The notes under the pieces are model-generated. The model was not told the DNA's origin. It was given only the letters and a program-made list of their open reading frames with translations, and made no database searches. From Prorocentrum cordatum (lineage: Eukaryota; Sar; Dinophyceae; Prorocentrales; Prorocentraceae), in NCBI GenBank assembly GCA_963575745.1, contig CAUYUJ010017915.1:1-64000 (forward strand): 64,000 nucleotides of DNA, read 5' to 3'. Positions within the stretch are counted from its first letter, which is position 1, and every line of letters starts with the position of its first letter. The translations under genes and the position numbers were made by a program. Shown piece by piece: positions 9,337 through 20,334 of this stretch.

Positions 9337-9689
9337 TGCATATCAAAATTGTCGTTGCGCCCCCTCGTCCCCGGGGCCGACGCGGCCACACACGGTTGTT
9401 GCTGCTGCTGCTGCCGCCGCTGCTGCTGCTGCTGCTCCTCCTCCCTTCCTCCGTCGAGATAAAAAAAAATGGCGCGCAATCCCAGGCCGGAGATGATAGT
9501 TTTAGACTACAACCAGGCGCTCTTCGGGAACTCGCGCTACTGGATCGGGTGGGCGCTTCTTCACCGCTGTTTTTTGTAGCAAGGGTGGAAGTCTGCGGGG
9601 TTGCGTTCTGTTGGCACTCGGTATAGGCAGCCGCTGCTTTGTGTATTTGATGGAAGGGGGGTCTCAGTAGTAATCTCCCCGCGCAGTAG
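9337..9689. other. Spacer with (CTG)n
   Basis: A short CTG/CCG run at 9395-9440 and an A9 run near 9465. No gene accepted. Confidence 0.4.
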
Positions 9690-10946
9690 TTAACAAACGC
9701 TCCGAGCATAGAAGATGGTGGCTGTCCCTATGCTCAACTTTCTCCCGCGACCGAGCTCGAGCACCTTGAGTACCAGACGCGGCCAGTGTTCATCCATGCC
9801 GCTGCCCATTTCCAAGAGTGCCTCGACTCCATTGCTCCTGCATTAGGAGTTACAAGTTCAGCATCCACCCGTCGCTTATCGTCTGGTGGGTACGGGTATG
9901 GGTATGGATACGGGTATTTCACGGTGGCAAGCACAGTCACATCAACCAGCAGCAGCAGTAGAACAATGACCACTGGTTCGACAACCACAATAACTACTGG
10001 CAGCAGCAGTCTTACAGCAACCAGCAACAGTGGGACCACACTCACCAGTAGCACAAGTGCGACCAGCGCCACCGTCACCACATTGACAGGCACCAGCACC
10101 AGCTCCACAGTGAGCACGGGCTCGACGACGAGCACGCTGAGCAGCACGAGCAGCACAAGTGTGAGCAGCGCTTCCCACACAACAGTATCCGACACAGTCA
10201 CCAGCATCAGCTCCACAGCGAGCACGGGCTCGACGACGAGCACGCTGAGCAGCATGAGCAGCACAAGTGTGAGCAGCGCCACTGACACCACAGTGTCAGA
10301 CACGTTCACCAGCACCAGCACTACAGCGAGCACGGGCTCGACGACGAGCACGCTGAGCAGCTTTAGCAACACAAGTGTGAGCAGTGGTACTGGCACAACA
10401 TCAACACACACGTTCACCAGCATCAGCTCCACAGCGAGCACGGGCTCGACGACGAGTACGCTGAGCAGCATGAGCAGCACAAGTGTGACCAGTGCCACTG
10501 ACACAACAGTATCAGGCACCTTTACCAGCATCAGCACTACAGCGAGCACGGGCTCGACGACGAGCACGCTGAGCAGCAGCAGCATGAGCAGCACCAGTGG
10601 AACCACACTCACCAGTAGCACAACTGCGAGCAGCACCACTGCCACCACATTTACAGACACCAGCATCACTTCCACAGCGAGCACGGGTTCGACGACGAGC
10701 ACGCTGAGCAGTATAAGCAGCACAAGTGTCAGCAGTGCCACTGACACGACATTCTCGTATACATTCAGCAGCATCAGTTCCACAGTGAGCACGGGTTCGA
10801 CGACGAGCACGCTGAGCAGCATCAGCAGTACAAGTGTGAGTGTGGTCACTGGTACAACGTCGACCACTACCTTGACTACTGCTTCCTCGGTGAGCACAGT
10901 CAGCGGGACTACCAGGACAAGTGTGAGCAGGACGCGGCTTGACTGA
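9690..10946 (+). CDS. Ser/Thr-rich repeat protein segment
   Basis: Open from just after an in-frame stop at 9687. It first reads LSPATELEHLEYQTRPVFIH.. then AAHFQECLDSIAPALG, a GYGYGYGYGY stretch (9892-9921), and about 330 residues of Ser/Thr with few other types. The Ser/Thr part contains seven copies of a 36-residue unit (STGSTTSTLSS..SVSSATDTTVSD). All unit lengths are multiples of three (108 or 135 bp), which supports translation. Stop TGA at 10944. There is no in-frame ATG, so this is an exon or a 5' exon is missing. Such segments are usually O-glycosylated extracellular stalks; that role is inference. Confidence 0.6.
   Translation, partial: LTNAPSIEDGGCPYAQLSPATELEHLEYQTRPVFIHAAAHFQECLDSIAPALGVTSSASTRRLSSGGYGYGYGYGYFTVASTVTSTSSSSRTMTTGSTTTITTGSSSLTATSNSGTTLTSSTSATSATVTTLTGTSTSSTVSTGSTTSTLSSTSSTSVSSASHTTVSDTVTSISSTASTGSTTSTLSSMSSTSVSSATDTTVSDTFTSTSTTASTGSTTSTLSSFSNTSVSSGTGTTSTHTFTSISSTASTGSTTSTLSSMSSTSVTSATDTTVSGTFTSISTTASTGSTTSTLSSSSMSSTSGTTLTSSTTASSTTATTFTDTSITSTASTGSTTSTLSSISSTSVSSATDTTFSYTFSSISSTVSTGSTTSTLSSISSTSVSVVTGTTSTTTLTTASSVSTVSGTTRTSVSRTRLD
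10112..10895 (+). repeat. 108-bp coding minisatellite
   Basis: GAGCACGGGCTCGACGACGA begins at 10112, 10220, 10328, 10436, 10544, 10679 and 10787. The spacing is 108 bp except for one 135-bp step. Confidence 0.9.
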
Positions 10947-11280
10947 GCATTCTGATTTGATGTTGCTTCGTCATACCGCTCCTGCTTCTTTCCTCCACCT
11001 TCCCCTTCAGCTCCAATCCTGCCTCTTCCCTCCTGTCCCTTCCCTCTCACTCTGCCTCCCGCTCCCCCGTCCCCCCCCCCCTCGATGCCCGCCCTCCTCG
11101 CGCAGGGTCGCTCGGCGCTCCACTTTTGTCTATGTGCAGATCCTCCGCCCTGCGTGCCCTCTCCCCAGCTGTTGCTCTCGGAGGCAGCCGGGCCTGTGAT
11201 CTCTGCAGGGCTTCGCCCTCGGCCGTCACCCCCCCTTTTTTTTGCACGGTCGCGCCTGGTTGGCAGGTTTTTTTTGTCGT
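10947..11280. other. Pyrimidine-rich spacer, no gene seen
   Basis: C/T-rich DNA downstream of the Ser/Thr exon. Could be 3' untranslated or intronic. Confidence 0.35.

Positions 11281-11315
<35 letters not shown>
11281..11315 (+). repeat. (TA)n
   Basis: About 17 TA dinucleotides. Confidence 0.9.
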
Positions 11316-11317
<2 letters not shown>

Positions 11318-11454
11318 TAATATTAAATGTTGTCCTGTTGTTTTTTATTATCGGTTGGCTGACTGACAACTCAGCTGTCTGGCCTGTTGTGTTGTCAATT
11401 ATGATGGTTGGCAACCGATTTGGGCCGTTTGATGGCGGACTGGTTTCGCGCGTC

Positions 11455-12180
11455 TGTAGTAATCAATGGGGGATGGCGGCATCGGGAATGCGCGTCCACT
11501 TTGAAACACGGCGCGTCACGGATTCGGGAGCGCACGTCCCAAGCTTTTTCTGAGGGTTCGTGGCCTCGGGCCCATGGCCGAATTCTCAGGAAACGACGGG
11601 GAGGCTTAGAATTGTTCTTCGAAGACCATCCCGGTACAGAACACGACAGTTTTCTGCTCTGGAGAGGGGGGGCGTGTTTGGGAAGCCTCCGCGGGATGGG
11701 TTCGTGTCCTCGGAATCGCGAGTGCGCCGTGATTTGCATGGCGGCATTGTGACCTCGGGAGCGTAACATCGAGGCGCCTTGCGGCCTCGGGGGCGTGATT
11801 CTGTTGTTATTTTCCCGGGGGGCCGTGGCTTCGTGATAGTGGCCTCGGGAGCGTGAGTCTATACACTGTTCGTTTCTAATTATTCGAAGGTTCCTTGATT
11901 TTATGTGTGTGGGGGGGCAAGATCCTTTCATTCCTAATTGTTCTGCCCTGGGCCTCTTCCTGGCAACTAGGGGGCCAGGAACAGTCAGAAACGAGCACAA
12001 GTAGAAACGAGCACGATTAGAAATGAACGACGTGTGTGTATTTCAAGAGATCTGTTAGCCTGGGGAGCGAACCCGGCGTGCTCTGCAAGGCATTCTGGCA
12101 TCGGGAGCGCGGGTGCGCCGTGCTCTGGCCTCGGGAGCGCGCTGCCGCGGGAACCTGCCAGGAACCCGGGCCTCGATGAG
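11455..12180 (+). repeat. Loose GGCCTCGGGAGCG repeat array
   Basis: The motif (G)CCTCGGGAGCG recurs irregularly (for example near 11525, 11563, 11752, 11785, 11840, 12096, 12128), spaced about 30-60 bp. A family A element lies inside. Confidence 0.55.
11864..12034 (+). mobile_element. Family A TA-flanked MITE, copy 2
   Basis: Left CACTGTTCGTTTCTAAT preceded by TA (11862-11863). Right AAATGAACGACGTG followed by TG where other copies have TA. The core hairpin GGCCTCTTCCTGGC..GGGGGCCAGGAACA is shared. Confidence 0.8.
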
Positions 12181-12480
12181 CGAATCTGTTGCTTCCCGGA
12201 AAGGGCACAGGCCCTTTTTTGTGTTTGTTTGTTCTCCTTTTGTTATTTAATGTATTATTTTTAATGCAAAAAACAAAAACAACAATAAGTAAAATCAAAC
12301 ACAACACAAAAGGTTTGTGGAAATCGATTAAAGTAGAGGAAGCATGCTGCCAAATAATTTCCAGATGTGTAAAGCATGTTTCAAGCATTGTTTAATATAT
12401 ATATATATATATATATAAATGTTTGACACATGTATAGTACATTCTTACATCGTTTAACACATTTTTAATTCAACGGCAGG
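12181..12480. other. AT-rich spacer with (TA)n
   Basis: Markedly AT-rich against the window, with (TA)n at 12394-12417. No gene seen. Confidence 0.5.
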
Positions 12481-12829
12481 ATTGTTAGAGTGTCCATTGT
12501 CATGGCATCCACAACAGTGGGTCAACTTGTCCCAGGTGCCAACTTCGAAGAAAGCGGGCGGATGGATGTGCGACAGAAAACGAGATCGAAGAGGGCCAGC
12601 GGGTTCAATGTTGAGGACGTCCCGAGCGAAACGTTTTTTTAACGTTCCGATTCATCAAACACACGGTAATGTGAACATGATCATGTGTTGCGGATGTCTC
12701 ATGCGAAACGCTTGACTATCTTGCAGACTCGGTTGAGGATGTCTCGAACGAAACGCTTGTTTTGTCTCTTAGGTTGCTCCTCTGGCGCGTTCAGAGAATG
12801 TCTCAGGCGCAGCACCTGTTTTCACGTGT

Positions 12830-14960
12830 CCAGGCCATCCAGGGGGGTTTCCAAGATGATGGTTCCGAGCTGGAACCACTTGTTTGTACGTGTCCAGGCT
12901 ACCCAGTGGGGTATCAAACATGGTGGTCCCGAGCTGGAACCACGTGTTTGTACGCGTCCAGGCCATCCAGAGGGGTTTCTAACATGGTGGCCCCGAGCTG
13001 GAACCACGTGTCTTTATGTCTCCAGGCCACCCACGGGGGGTCTCTAACATGTGGTCGTCTGGGGCCCCCAGCGTGGAGGCACACACAAGCCAGAAAAAAT
13101 CAATCAAGCGACACCAGCTGTGTATTAACTTGACACGGTTTCTTCGGCGGTCGATTTTCTGATTTCCCCCCCTGGGGTATCTAACATGGTGGTCCCGAGC
13201 TGGAACCGTGTGTTTTCACGTGTCCAGGCCACCAAGAGGGGTATCTAATATGGTGGTCTCGTGCTTGAGCCATGTGTTTTCATGTGTCCAGGCCACCCAC
13301 GGGGATATCTAACATGGCGGTCCCGAGCTCGAGCCACGCGTTTTTACTTGCCCAGGCAACCCAGAGGGGTATCTAACATGGTGGTCCCGAGCTGGGACCG
13401 TGTGTTTTAAAACGCCCAGGCCGCCCAGGAGGGGATGGGTATCTAAGATTGTTGCATCTTGCCCCTCGGTGGGACCACGTGTTTTCACGTGTCCAGGCCG
13501 CCCAGAGAGGTATCTAACATGGTGGCCCGGGGCTGGAAACGCGTGTTTTCACGTGTCCAGTTCACCCAGAGGGGTATCTAATTTGGTGTCCCCGAGCTGG
13601 AGCCAAGTGTTTTTTTAGGTGTGCGGGCCACCCAGGGGGGAGATCTAACATGTGGTCGCCTGGACGCCCTCAGCGTGGGGGCCCACGAAAGCCAGACAAA
13701 GCCAACACATCTCCACCAGATTTGTAGTAATAAACTGGCAAGTTTCTTCGGCTGGTGATTTTCCAGACTTCCAACTTGGGTATCGAACTTGGTGGTCCCG
13801 AGCTGGAACCACGTGGTTTCGCCACGTGTCCAGGCTACCCAGGTGGACAGCTAAGATTGTTGTCCCGAGCTGGAACCACGTGTTTTTTACGCATCCAGGC
13901 CACTTAGGGCGGTATGTAGCATGATTGTCCCCAGTTGGAACCACGTGTTTTCATTTTCCCAGGCCACAGATGGAGTATGTAAGGCGAGGATCTCGAGCTG
14001 GAACCACGTGCTTTCACGTGTCCATGCCGTACATGGGGATATTTAACCTGGTGGTCCCGAGTTGGAACCTAGTGTCTTTACGCGCCCAGGCCGCCCAGGA
14101 GGGGGGATATCTAGGATGGTTGCATAATGCCCCTCGTTCAAACCAGGTGCTTTCATGTGTCCAGGCCGCCCAGGGAGGTATCGAACATGGTGGCCCCGCG
14201 CTGGAACCACATGTTTTCACGTGTCCAGGCCACCCAGAAGGGGTATCTGACATGGTGGGTGGCCCTGAGCTGGAGCCACGTGCTTTCACGTGCCCAGGCC
14301 ACCCAGAAGGGGTACACACGATTCATTTCCAATTCTTCAAAAGTTTGTTTTTGTTTGGGGGGGCCAAGATCTTTTCATTTCTACTTGTTCTATCTTGGGC
14401 CTCTTCCTGGCCACTAGGGGGCCAGGAACAATTAGAAACGAGCACAATTAGAAATGAGCACGATGAGAAATGAACGACGTGTATGCGGGCAAACCCACGG
14501 GGGTATCTAACATATGGTCGGCTGGGTGCCCCCAGCGTGGGGTGCCAGGTGCCAGACAAAATCAATAGATCGACGCCCAACGTGCAAAAATCCGACAGCT
14601 TCTTCGGCTGGTGCTTTCCCAGAATTTCCCCAGGGGTTCTAACATGGTGCTCTTGAGCTGAAGCCACGTGTTTTCGCGTGTCCAGGCCACCCAGATGGAT
14701 ATCTAACATTGTGGCCCCTAGCTGGAACCACGTGTTTTTCCCGCGTTCAGGCCAACCAGGACGGTATCTAACATGGTCGCCCCGAGCTGGAAACATGTAT
14801 TTTCACGTGTCCAGGCCTCCCAGGGGGGGTATCTAACATGTTTGTCCCGAGCTGGAGCCACGTCTTCACGCGTCCAGGCTACACAGGGAGATATCCAACA
14901 TGTGTTTGTCTGGATTCTACGTCCGGGTGTCTCGAGCGAGGGATCCGGAACTGAATCGGA
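12830..14960 (+). repeat. About 2.1-kb satellite of 60-67-bp units
   Basis: The unit reads roughly GGTCCCGAGCTGGAACCACG, then TGTTTTCACGTGTCCAGGCC, then CCCAGAGGGGTATCTAACAT. Some 25-30 diverged units occur. A longer variant monomer (..CCCCCAGCGTGG..CTTCTTCGGCTGGTG..) recurs at about 13044, 13652 and 14505. A family A element has inserted at 14315. No coding accepted. Confidence 0.9.
14315..14481 (+). mobile_element. Family A MITE, copy 3, inserted in satellite
   Basis: Flanked by TA (14313-14314 and 14482-14483). Left CACACGATTCATTTCC, right GAGAAATGAACGACGTG. The satellite resumes just after it, so insertion followed array formation. Confidence 0.85.
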
Positions 14961-15240
14961 TCTCGAGCTCGAGCTCGCCGAGCGCCCCGCGCGTTTCGAT
15001 TGCAACTAGCCCAGGCTATGCGTTCAGACAGCTCGAGCGTAAGATCCAAATCAGTTTGGTCAGCATTCTGACGCCAAGGACGGCTTGACCCACAATACAC
15101 TAGCACACGGCACAGTTCAACGCGGCATGTCCCCCGGCGCGTCCACTGGCACGTCCACTGGCACGTTCTGTGTCGCGTCCATGGCACGTCACTGGGCTGC
15201 GCGGCATGGCGCAGAGCAGCACAGCACAGCCCTTGGCATA
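14961..15240. other. Spacer, no gene seen
   Basis: Mixed DNA with small direct repeats (CACGTCCACTGG near 15148-15165). Nothing further supportable. Confidence 0.35.
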
Positions 15241-15245
15241 TTAAT

Positions 15246-15322
<77 letters not shown>

Positions 15323-15360
15323 CGTCATCATCCTCATCATCATCATCAGCATCATCATTG
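15246..15360 (+). repeat. (ATC)n tract
   Basis: A perfect ATC run of about 74 bp, then interrupted to 15360. It is the complement of the GAT tracts elsewhere. Confidence 0.95.
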
Positions 15361-15770
15361 AAATGATCAGCTTTGCCACTGCCCGTCGCCCAATTGGTGC
15401 TTGGAAACGTTCCCATGCCTCGCAGTTCTAAATCCCTTTCCTTGTTCGTGGGTCGATCATTCTTTTCATGTGTCCTTGGGCCCCCTCAGAAATTCAGAGC
15501 ATATGAGTCTGGGAGGGGAAGGGGCCGTTTATCGGCCTGGGGTGCCCGCGCGGATCTCAATCATTACATTTTACATCTTCGGAGCTAGCAAGTAGAACAT
15601 CAATGATTGTCTAGCTGCCTGCGGCGAGCTCCGCCAAAGTGCTTGTGCGACAGCGCAGCAGGAAGGAGACTGGAGTGCAAGAACAGCGAAATTCCGACGA
15701 CAGGTCTGAACTGGGACAGGTCGTGAACTCGACCTCGTCTTCGTCTGCGCGGTAGGGGGAGGTCGAATTC
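15361..15770. other. Spacer, no gene seen
   Basis: Unique-looking DNA. It could be 3' flank of the minus-strand candidate gene that ends at 15772. Confidence 0.3.
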
Positions 15771-15771
15771 A

Positions 15772-16430
15772 CGCCCCGTTGCAGTTCAGCAAGCAGTCTG
15801 AAATGAGGCGGGTCTTGAACTGGACGTCATCTTCGTGCGGAACACCCAGCCGTTGCAGCCTGTTGGCCGCCCAAAGGGGGCCGGCGGATATCGAAGTAGC
15901 CCTCAAGGCAGTGGTATTGGGTTCGATGAAGCAGTAAGTTAAGTGGAAGAGGAGCACGATAATCATGCGGAAGACTATGTGGTATGGAAGAGGTGTAGAA
16001 GGAGAACCAGGAATTTGCCGCATCCATGGAATACTCACCGAGGCTCATAATGCTACAGGTTGAAGTGTGCTTTGCGCTTTCTAGTTCTCGTGGATTCCAA
16101 GTACATGCGTTCGCCCCGTATGTAGTAGCAGCCTCACATCCCAAACTTTGCTCAGCCTGAAGGCATCTCACTTCTTATGTATAACGGGCAGCTGGCAATA
16201 TCGCTGCGCCCCCTTCTCCTTCTTTTGCCTGGGGGACTCCCCCGCTCCGCCAAGACATCCCATCCATTATCACTTGCCTTTGCCTGGCCTGTGGATTACC
16301 TTTGTCTCGAAGCATGGGCCGCACCTGGCTCAATACGGCGTAAGCCGGCCCGCAAGAGCCCAACGATAAGGCTCCAGGACGGCCACGAGCCCAAGCGGGC
16401 CCCAACTGGCTGAAAGATGGCCTCAAGAGG
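15772..16430 (-). CDS. Candidate multi-exon gene with Cys-bearing segment
   Basis: Read on the minus strand. A first segment (about 16430-16215) gives ..SCGPAYAVLSQVRPMLRDKG.. and VIMDGMSWRSGGVPQ. A second (about 16178-16048) gives RCLQAEQSLGCEAATTYGAN, then ACTWNPRELESAKHTSTCSI, and ends at a GTGAGT donor. After about 130 bp with a pyrimidine-rich end, a third (about 15918-15772) gives SAGPLWAANRLQRLG.., HEDDVQFKTRLISDCLLNC and a TGA stop. The spaced Cys residues suggest a secreted, disulphide-bonded protein. Exon joins are not all phase-checked. No family recognised. Confidence 0.45.
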
Positions 16431-16507
16431 CAACAAGAATGCCCCAAATGAACCTACAGAGCCCCAAGAAAGCTCAGATATAGCCGCGCGCGAGAGCCCC
16501 GCGACAG

Positions 16508-17644
16508 GTGGTGATGATGATGATGATGCTGATGATGCTGATGATGATGATGCTGTTCCTGATGATCATGTGGCCATTGCTCTTATTGGTGATGATGATG
16601 GCCATGCTGATGACGATGATGATGAGTACGACTGTGATCATTGTGATGATTAGAACTCTTCTTGTGACGCCGATGGCGATGATGAAGGCGTTGATGATGA
16701 TGGTGATGACGGTGATGATGATAATGATAATGATTGCGGTGATGGTCATGGTGATGGTGACGATGATTACGATGATAGTGATGACGAAGTCGACGATGAA
16801 TATGAGGCTGATGCTGAATGATATAATGATGATGCTGCTGATGATGATGCTGAGTATGATGATGTTGATGATGATGACCATGCTGATGATGCTGATGATG
16901 CTGCGCCTGATGATAATGAGGTCATTGTTGCTGTTGTTGGTGACGATGATGATGGTCATGATGATGATGATGAGGATGATGAGGATGAGGACGATACTGA
17001 TGATGGGGATGATGCTGCAGATGCCGTCGATCTTTATGATAATGGCGGTGATCTTGGTGATGCTATTGGTGATGACGATGGTGATTGTGATGGAGATGAT
17101 GGTGTTATTGATGTTGCTGGTAGTTGCCACGTTGATTGTGATGGTGACGGTCATGGTGATAGCGATCGTGGTGATGGTGATCGTGATGGTGAATGTGCAG
17201 ATGGTGATAGTTTCGATGCGCATGCTGATGCTGGTGATGACGATGATGATGAGGATACTTAACGGTGGTGATGGTTCTGACGATACTGATTCTGACGATG
17301 ATGATGGTGGTGGTGGTGATGATGATGAAGTTCAGGATGGTGTAATGATGACTATGGTGGTGAAGAAGATGGCGAAGTCGGTGACGATGATGATGACGAG
17401 GATGATGGTGACTGAGATTAAGATGATGACGATGATGACGAGGATGATGATGAGCATTATTATGGTGACGGTGATGACCAGTATGAGTTAGCTGATGATG
17501 GTGCTTGTGATGATGATGTTGGTGATGGTGATGGTGATGGCGATGGTGATGATGAATCGGCTGTTGCTGCTGCTGCCGATGCTGCTGCTGCTGATGATGA
17601 TGATCATGATGATGACGATGACGATGACGATGGCGATGCTGATT

Positions 17645-17683
<39 letters not shown>

Positions 17684-17801
17684 GTACTGGTGATGATGAT
17701 GCTGATACTAATGCTGATGCTGATGATGATGATGATGATCATGATGATGACGATGACGATGACGATGGCGATGCTGATGATGATGATGATGATGATGATG
17801 T

Positions 17802-17836
<35 letters not shown>

Positions 17837-17960
17837 GTACTGGTGATGATGATGCTGATACTAATGCTGATGCTGATGATGATGATGATGAAGATGATGA
17901 TGATAATGGTGATGATAGTGATGATGATGATGATGATGATGATGAGGAGGAGGAGGAGGA
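16508..17960 (+). repeat. Imperfect (GAT)n tract
   Basis: About 1.45 kb of GAT with GCT, GGT and GAC variants. It contains a duplicated 180-bp segment: 17595-17730 resembles 17736-17880. Confidence 0.9.
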
Positions 17961-18353
17961 GAAGGAGGAGGAGGAGGTGGCGGTGGATGTGGAGGTGGAG
18001 GTGGAGGTGGAGGCGGAGTTGGAGGTGGAAATGGAAGAGGATGGCCTCTCCGACAATGGCCTTTTGGCAACATATGCTGACAGGATGCTCTCAAGGATGC
18101 TTCGATTGTGCCTCAGGGGCTGGAACATGGACCCCCTCCCAACCCGATGTAAACAGATCCAACCATGATGGGTGCAGAGGCATCGGCATCGGGTTTGCGG
18201 GTCGCGTTTCCCGCCCTTGCGCGAGAAAGGCATCCCCAGCCTTCAGTGCCGTGACGCCTTCCTCCAGGAGCAATCGCAGGGCGGTTGGGGCTGGAAGGTG
18301 GGGCTGCGTGTCCGGTCTACCCAGGAACTTCTCATATAGTTGTTACAGAAGTA
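17961..18353. other. GGA/GGT-rich edge and spacer
   Basis: GGAGGTGGAGGTG-type repeats to about 18025, then unique DNA without a convincing exon. Confidence 0.4.
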
Positions 18354-18520
18354 CACGTTGTCCATTTCTAATTCTTCGAGAGCTCTTCTATTTTTTGAGG
18401 GGCCAAGGTCCTTTCATTTCTAATTGTTCTCTCCTAGGCCTCTTCCTGGCCACTAGGGGGCCAGGAACAATTAGAAACGAACACAATTAGAGATGAGCAC
18501 GATTATAAATGAACAACGTG
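18354..18520 (+). mobile_element. Family A TA-flanked MITE, copy 4 (best ends)
   Basis: CACGTTGTCCATTTCTAAT at the left and ATTATAAATGAACAACGTG at the right are near-perfect inverted ends, flanked by TA (18352-18353 and 18521-18522). The central hairpin TTTCTAATTGTTC..GAACAATTAGAAA is intact. Confidence 0.85.
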
Positions 18521-18878
18521 TACCGGGCACACAGCTCACCACGCTATTGTTGTGTTGGTATGTGAGCCGACCACGATCCCATCGCCATATCATGCGGTTT
18601 CGAGTTGCGTGCAGCTCTGGCGTTGGAGCTGTGTGCAAGTTGGCATATCTACTTCTGATTTCGATCCAGAGGTACGCCAAGGCACGCGAGTGTGTAAAAG
18701 CCCTCGCACCGTGCCGCAAGATCTCTTATGCCATGCGCGGGCAAACTTGTTTTCGAATCACCATGACGTCTTGATTTGAGTAATGTCTTTAGCGTTCCCC
18801 ATGAGATGTGCTGTGTAAGAATTTGTTGTCGTGGTCACGGGTTGTTTCTCGCTTCGCATTGCAATTTCATTCTTCTAG
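18521..18878. other. Spacer before Ser/Thr exon
   Basis: Probably intron or 5' flank. It ends in a pyrimidine-rich acceptor (..tttcattcttctag). Confidence 0.4.
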
Positions 18879-20334
18879 CACAAGTGAGACAACATTCACT
18901 ATGACGATTACCAGCGGCACCATGACAAGTATCTCAACGACAAGTCGCAGCACATCGTCCACCAGCACGAGTGAGAGCACCCTTTCTGAGTCAGCGAGCA
19001 CAGTGACAGCCACCAGCTCCTCGCGAAGCAGCGTGACTGATACACACACCAGCGGGTCTAGCAGCGGCACAACATCGAGTATCACTCACACGACAGCTTC
19101 GACGACAGCCACGAGCGTTAGCGACAGCACCAGCACAACGGAAAGCAGTGGCACTGAGACGAGCCAGACCTCGAGCGGCACTGGGACGAGCCAGACTGTA
19201 AGCGGCACTGAGACTAGCCAGACTGTCAGCAGCACGAGTCAGAGTGTGTCAAGCAGCATCACAACTGAAACAGGCACTAGCATAACTAGCCGCACAACAC
19301 TCTCGACGGTAAGTGTGAGCAACACACTCAGCTCAACGCCAACCAGTGCCAGCAGCAGCGCAACATTGAGTAGCACCATAACAACGGTGACTCTGACCCG
19401 CAGTGAAAGCAGCACCACAGAGAGCAACACATCCACCACCAGCGCCAGTACTAGAAGTGACACATCTGTCAGTAGCATGACGGTGACCCTGACTTCCAGC
19501 ATCACCGTGACAACGCCGACATCTGCCACGACCGAGTCACTTACGAACATCACTACAACATCCAGCCTGAGTGGAACGTCAATCACTTTGACAACTAGCA
19601 CGATGTCATCCAGCGCGAGTCAAACGACTGATACACATAGTATAACGATGACGTCCGTCACCACTGCTACTGTGACCAACAGTGCAGTGACGACTGCTTC
19701 AACATCCACATTGACTTCAACTTCTGGAACGTCCACTGCTAGCGCGACCACTGCTACATCGACGACGTTGACTTCAACTTCTGTGACGTCGTCTACGAGC
19801 AGCACATCTCGCACATCAGTGAGCACCAGTACACCCACGTCAACCATGGTCTCCATAACAAGAAGCAGCACCATCTCCCAAACGACGGGGACTAACACGG
19901 CAACCACTGACACGGAAAGTTCAACATTATCGACCATGTCCATCACAAGAAGCACCACCAGCGCAAGCAGTTCCACCACACCCCACACCACAACGGCCAG
20001 TTCGTCAGTGACCTCCTCTTCACGGAGCAGCACGATCTCCCGTAGCACCACCTCCCTCAGTACGACTTCTCCTCATAGCACTACTGCCACCTCGACGGTT
20101 CCACTGGGTTGGGAGGCGCACGCGGAGGAGGATCTCACCCTTTCGAATATGACATTGTGTTGTTTTCGGCCTTCGATCGGTCTGGCTGGGCAGCCCGTTC
20201 AATCGAACGCCAGTCACTTCACTAAAGTTGGCATCCGATCGCTTCGAAGGAGGGGGGAGCTGGAGTTGGAAGAGGGACAGCTGTCTAAGCCTTTCATGGG
20301 ATCCCGCTTCTGCGGCTTTGGGGGTGAGCTCTGA
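18879..20334 (+). CDS. Ser/Thr-rich exon with ordinary C-terminal region
   Basis: After an acceptor at 18876-18878 the frame stays open for about 480 residues. The first 405 are almost only Ser, Thr, Val, Ala and Gly, including three 11-residue units near 19150-19225 (SGTETSQT.. type). The last 75 are ordinary sequence (LGWEAHAEEDLTLSNMTLCC.. to FMGSRFCGFGGEL) to TGA at 20332. A GTGAGC donor at 20323 could instead continue the gene. Likely an extracellular mucin-like stalk; this is inferred from composition only. A minus-strand ORF overlaps the 3' part (20020-20535) and is less likely. Confidence 0.6.

Noticed and set aside
12830-14960. The regular 60-67-bp satellite as a CRISPR-like array
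   Set aside because: Whole units are repeated without unique spacers of fixed size, and the source is eukaryotic.
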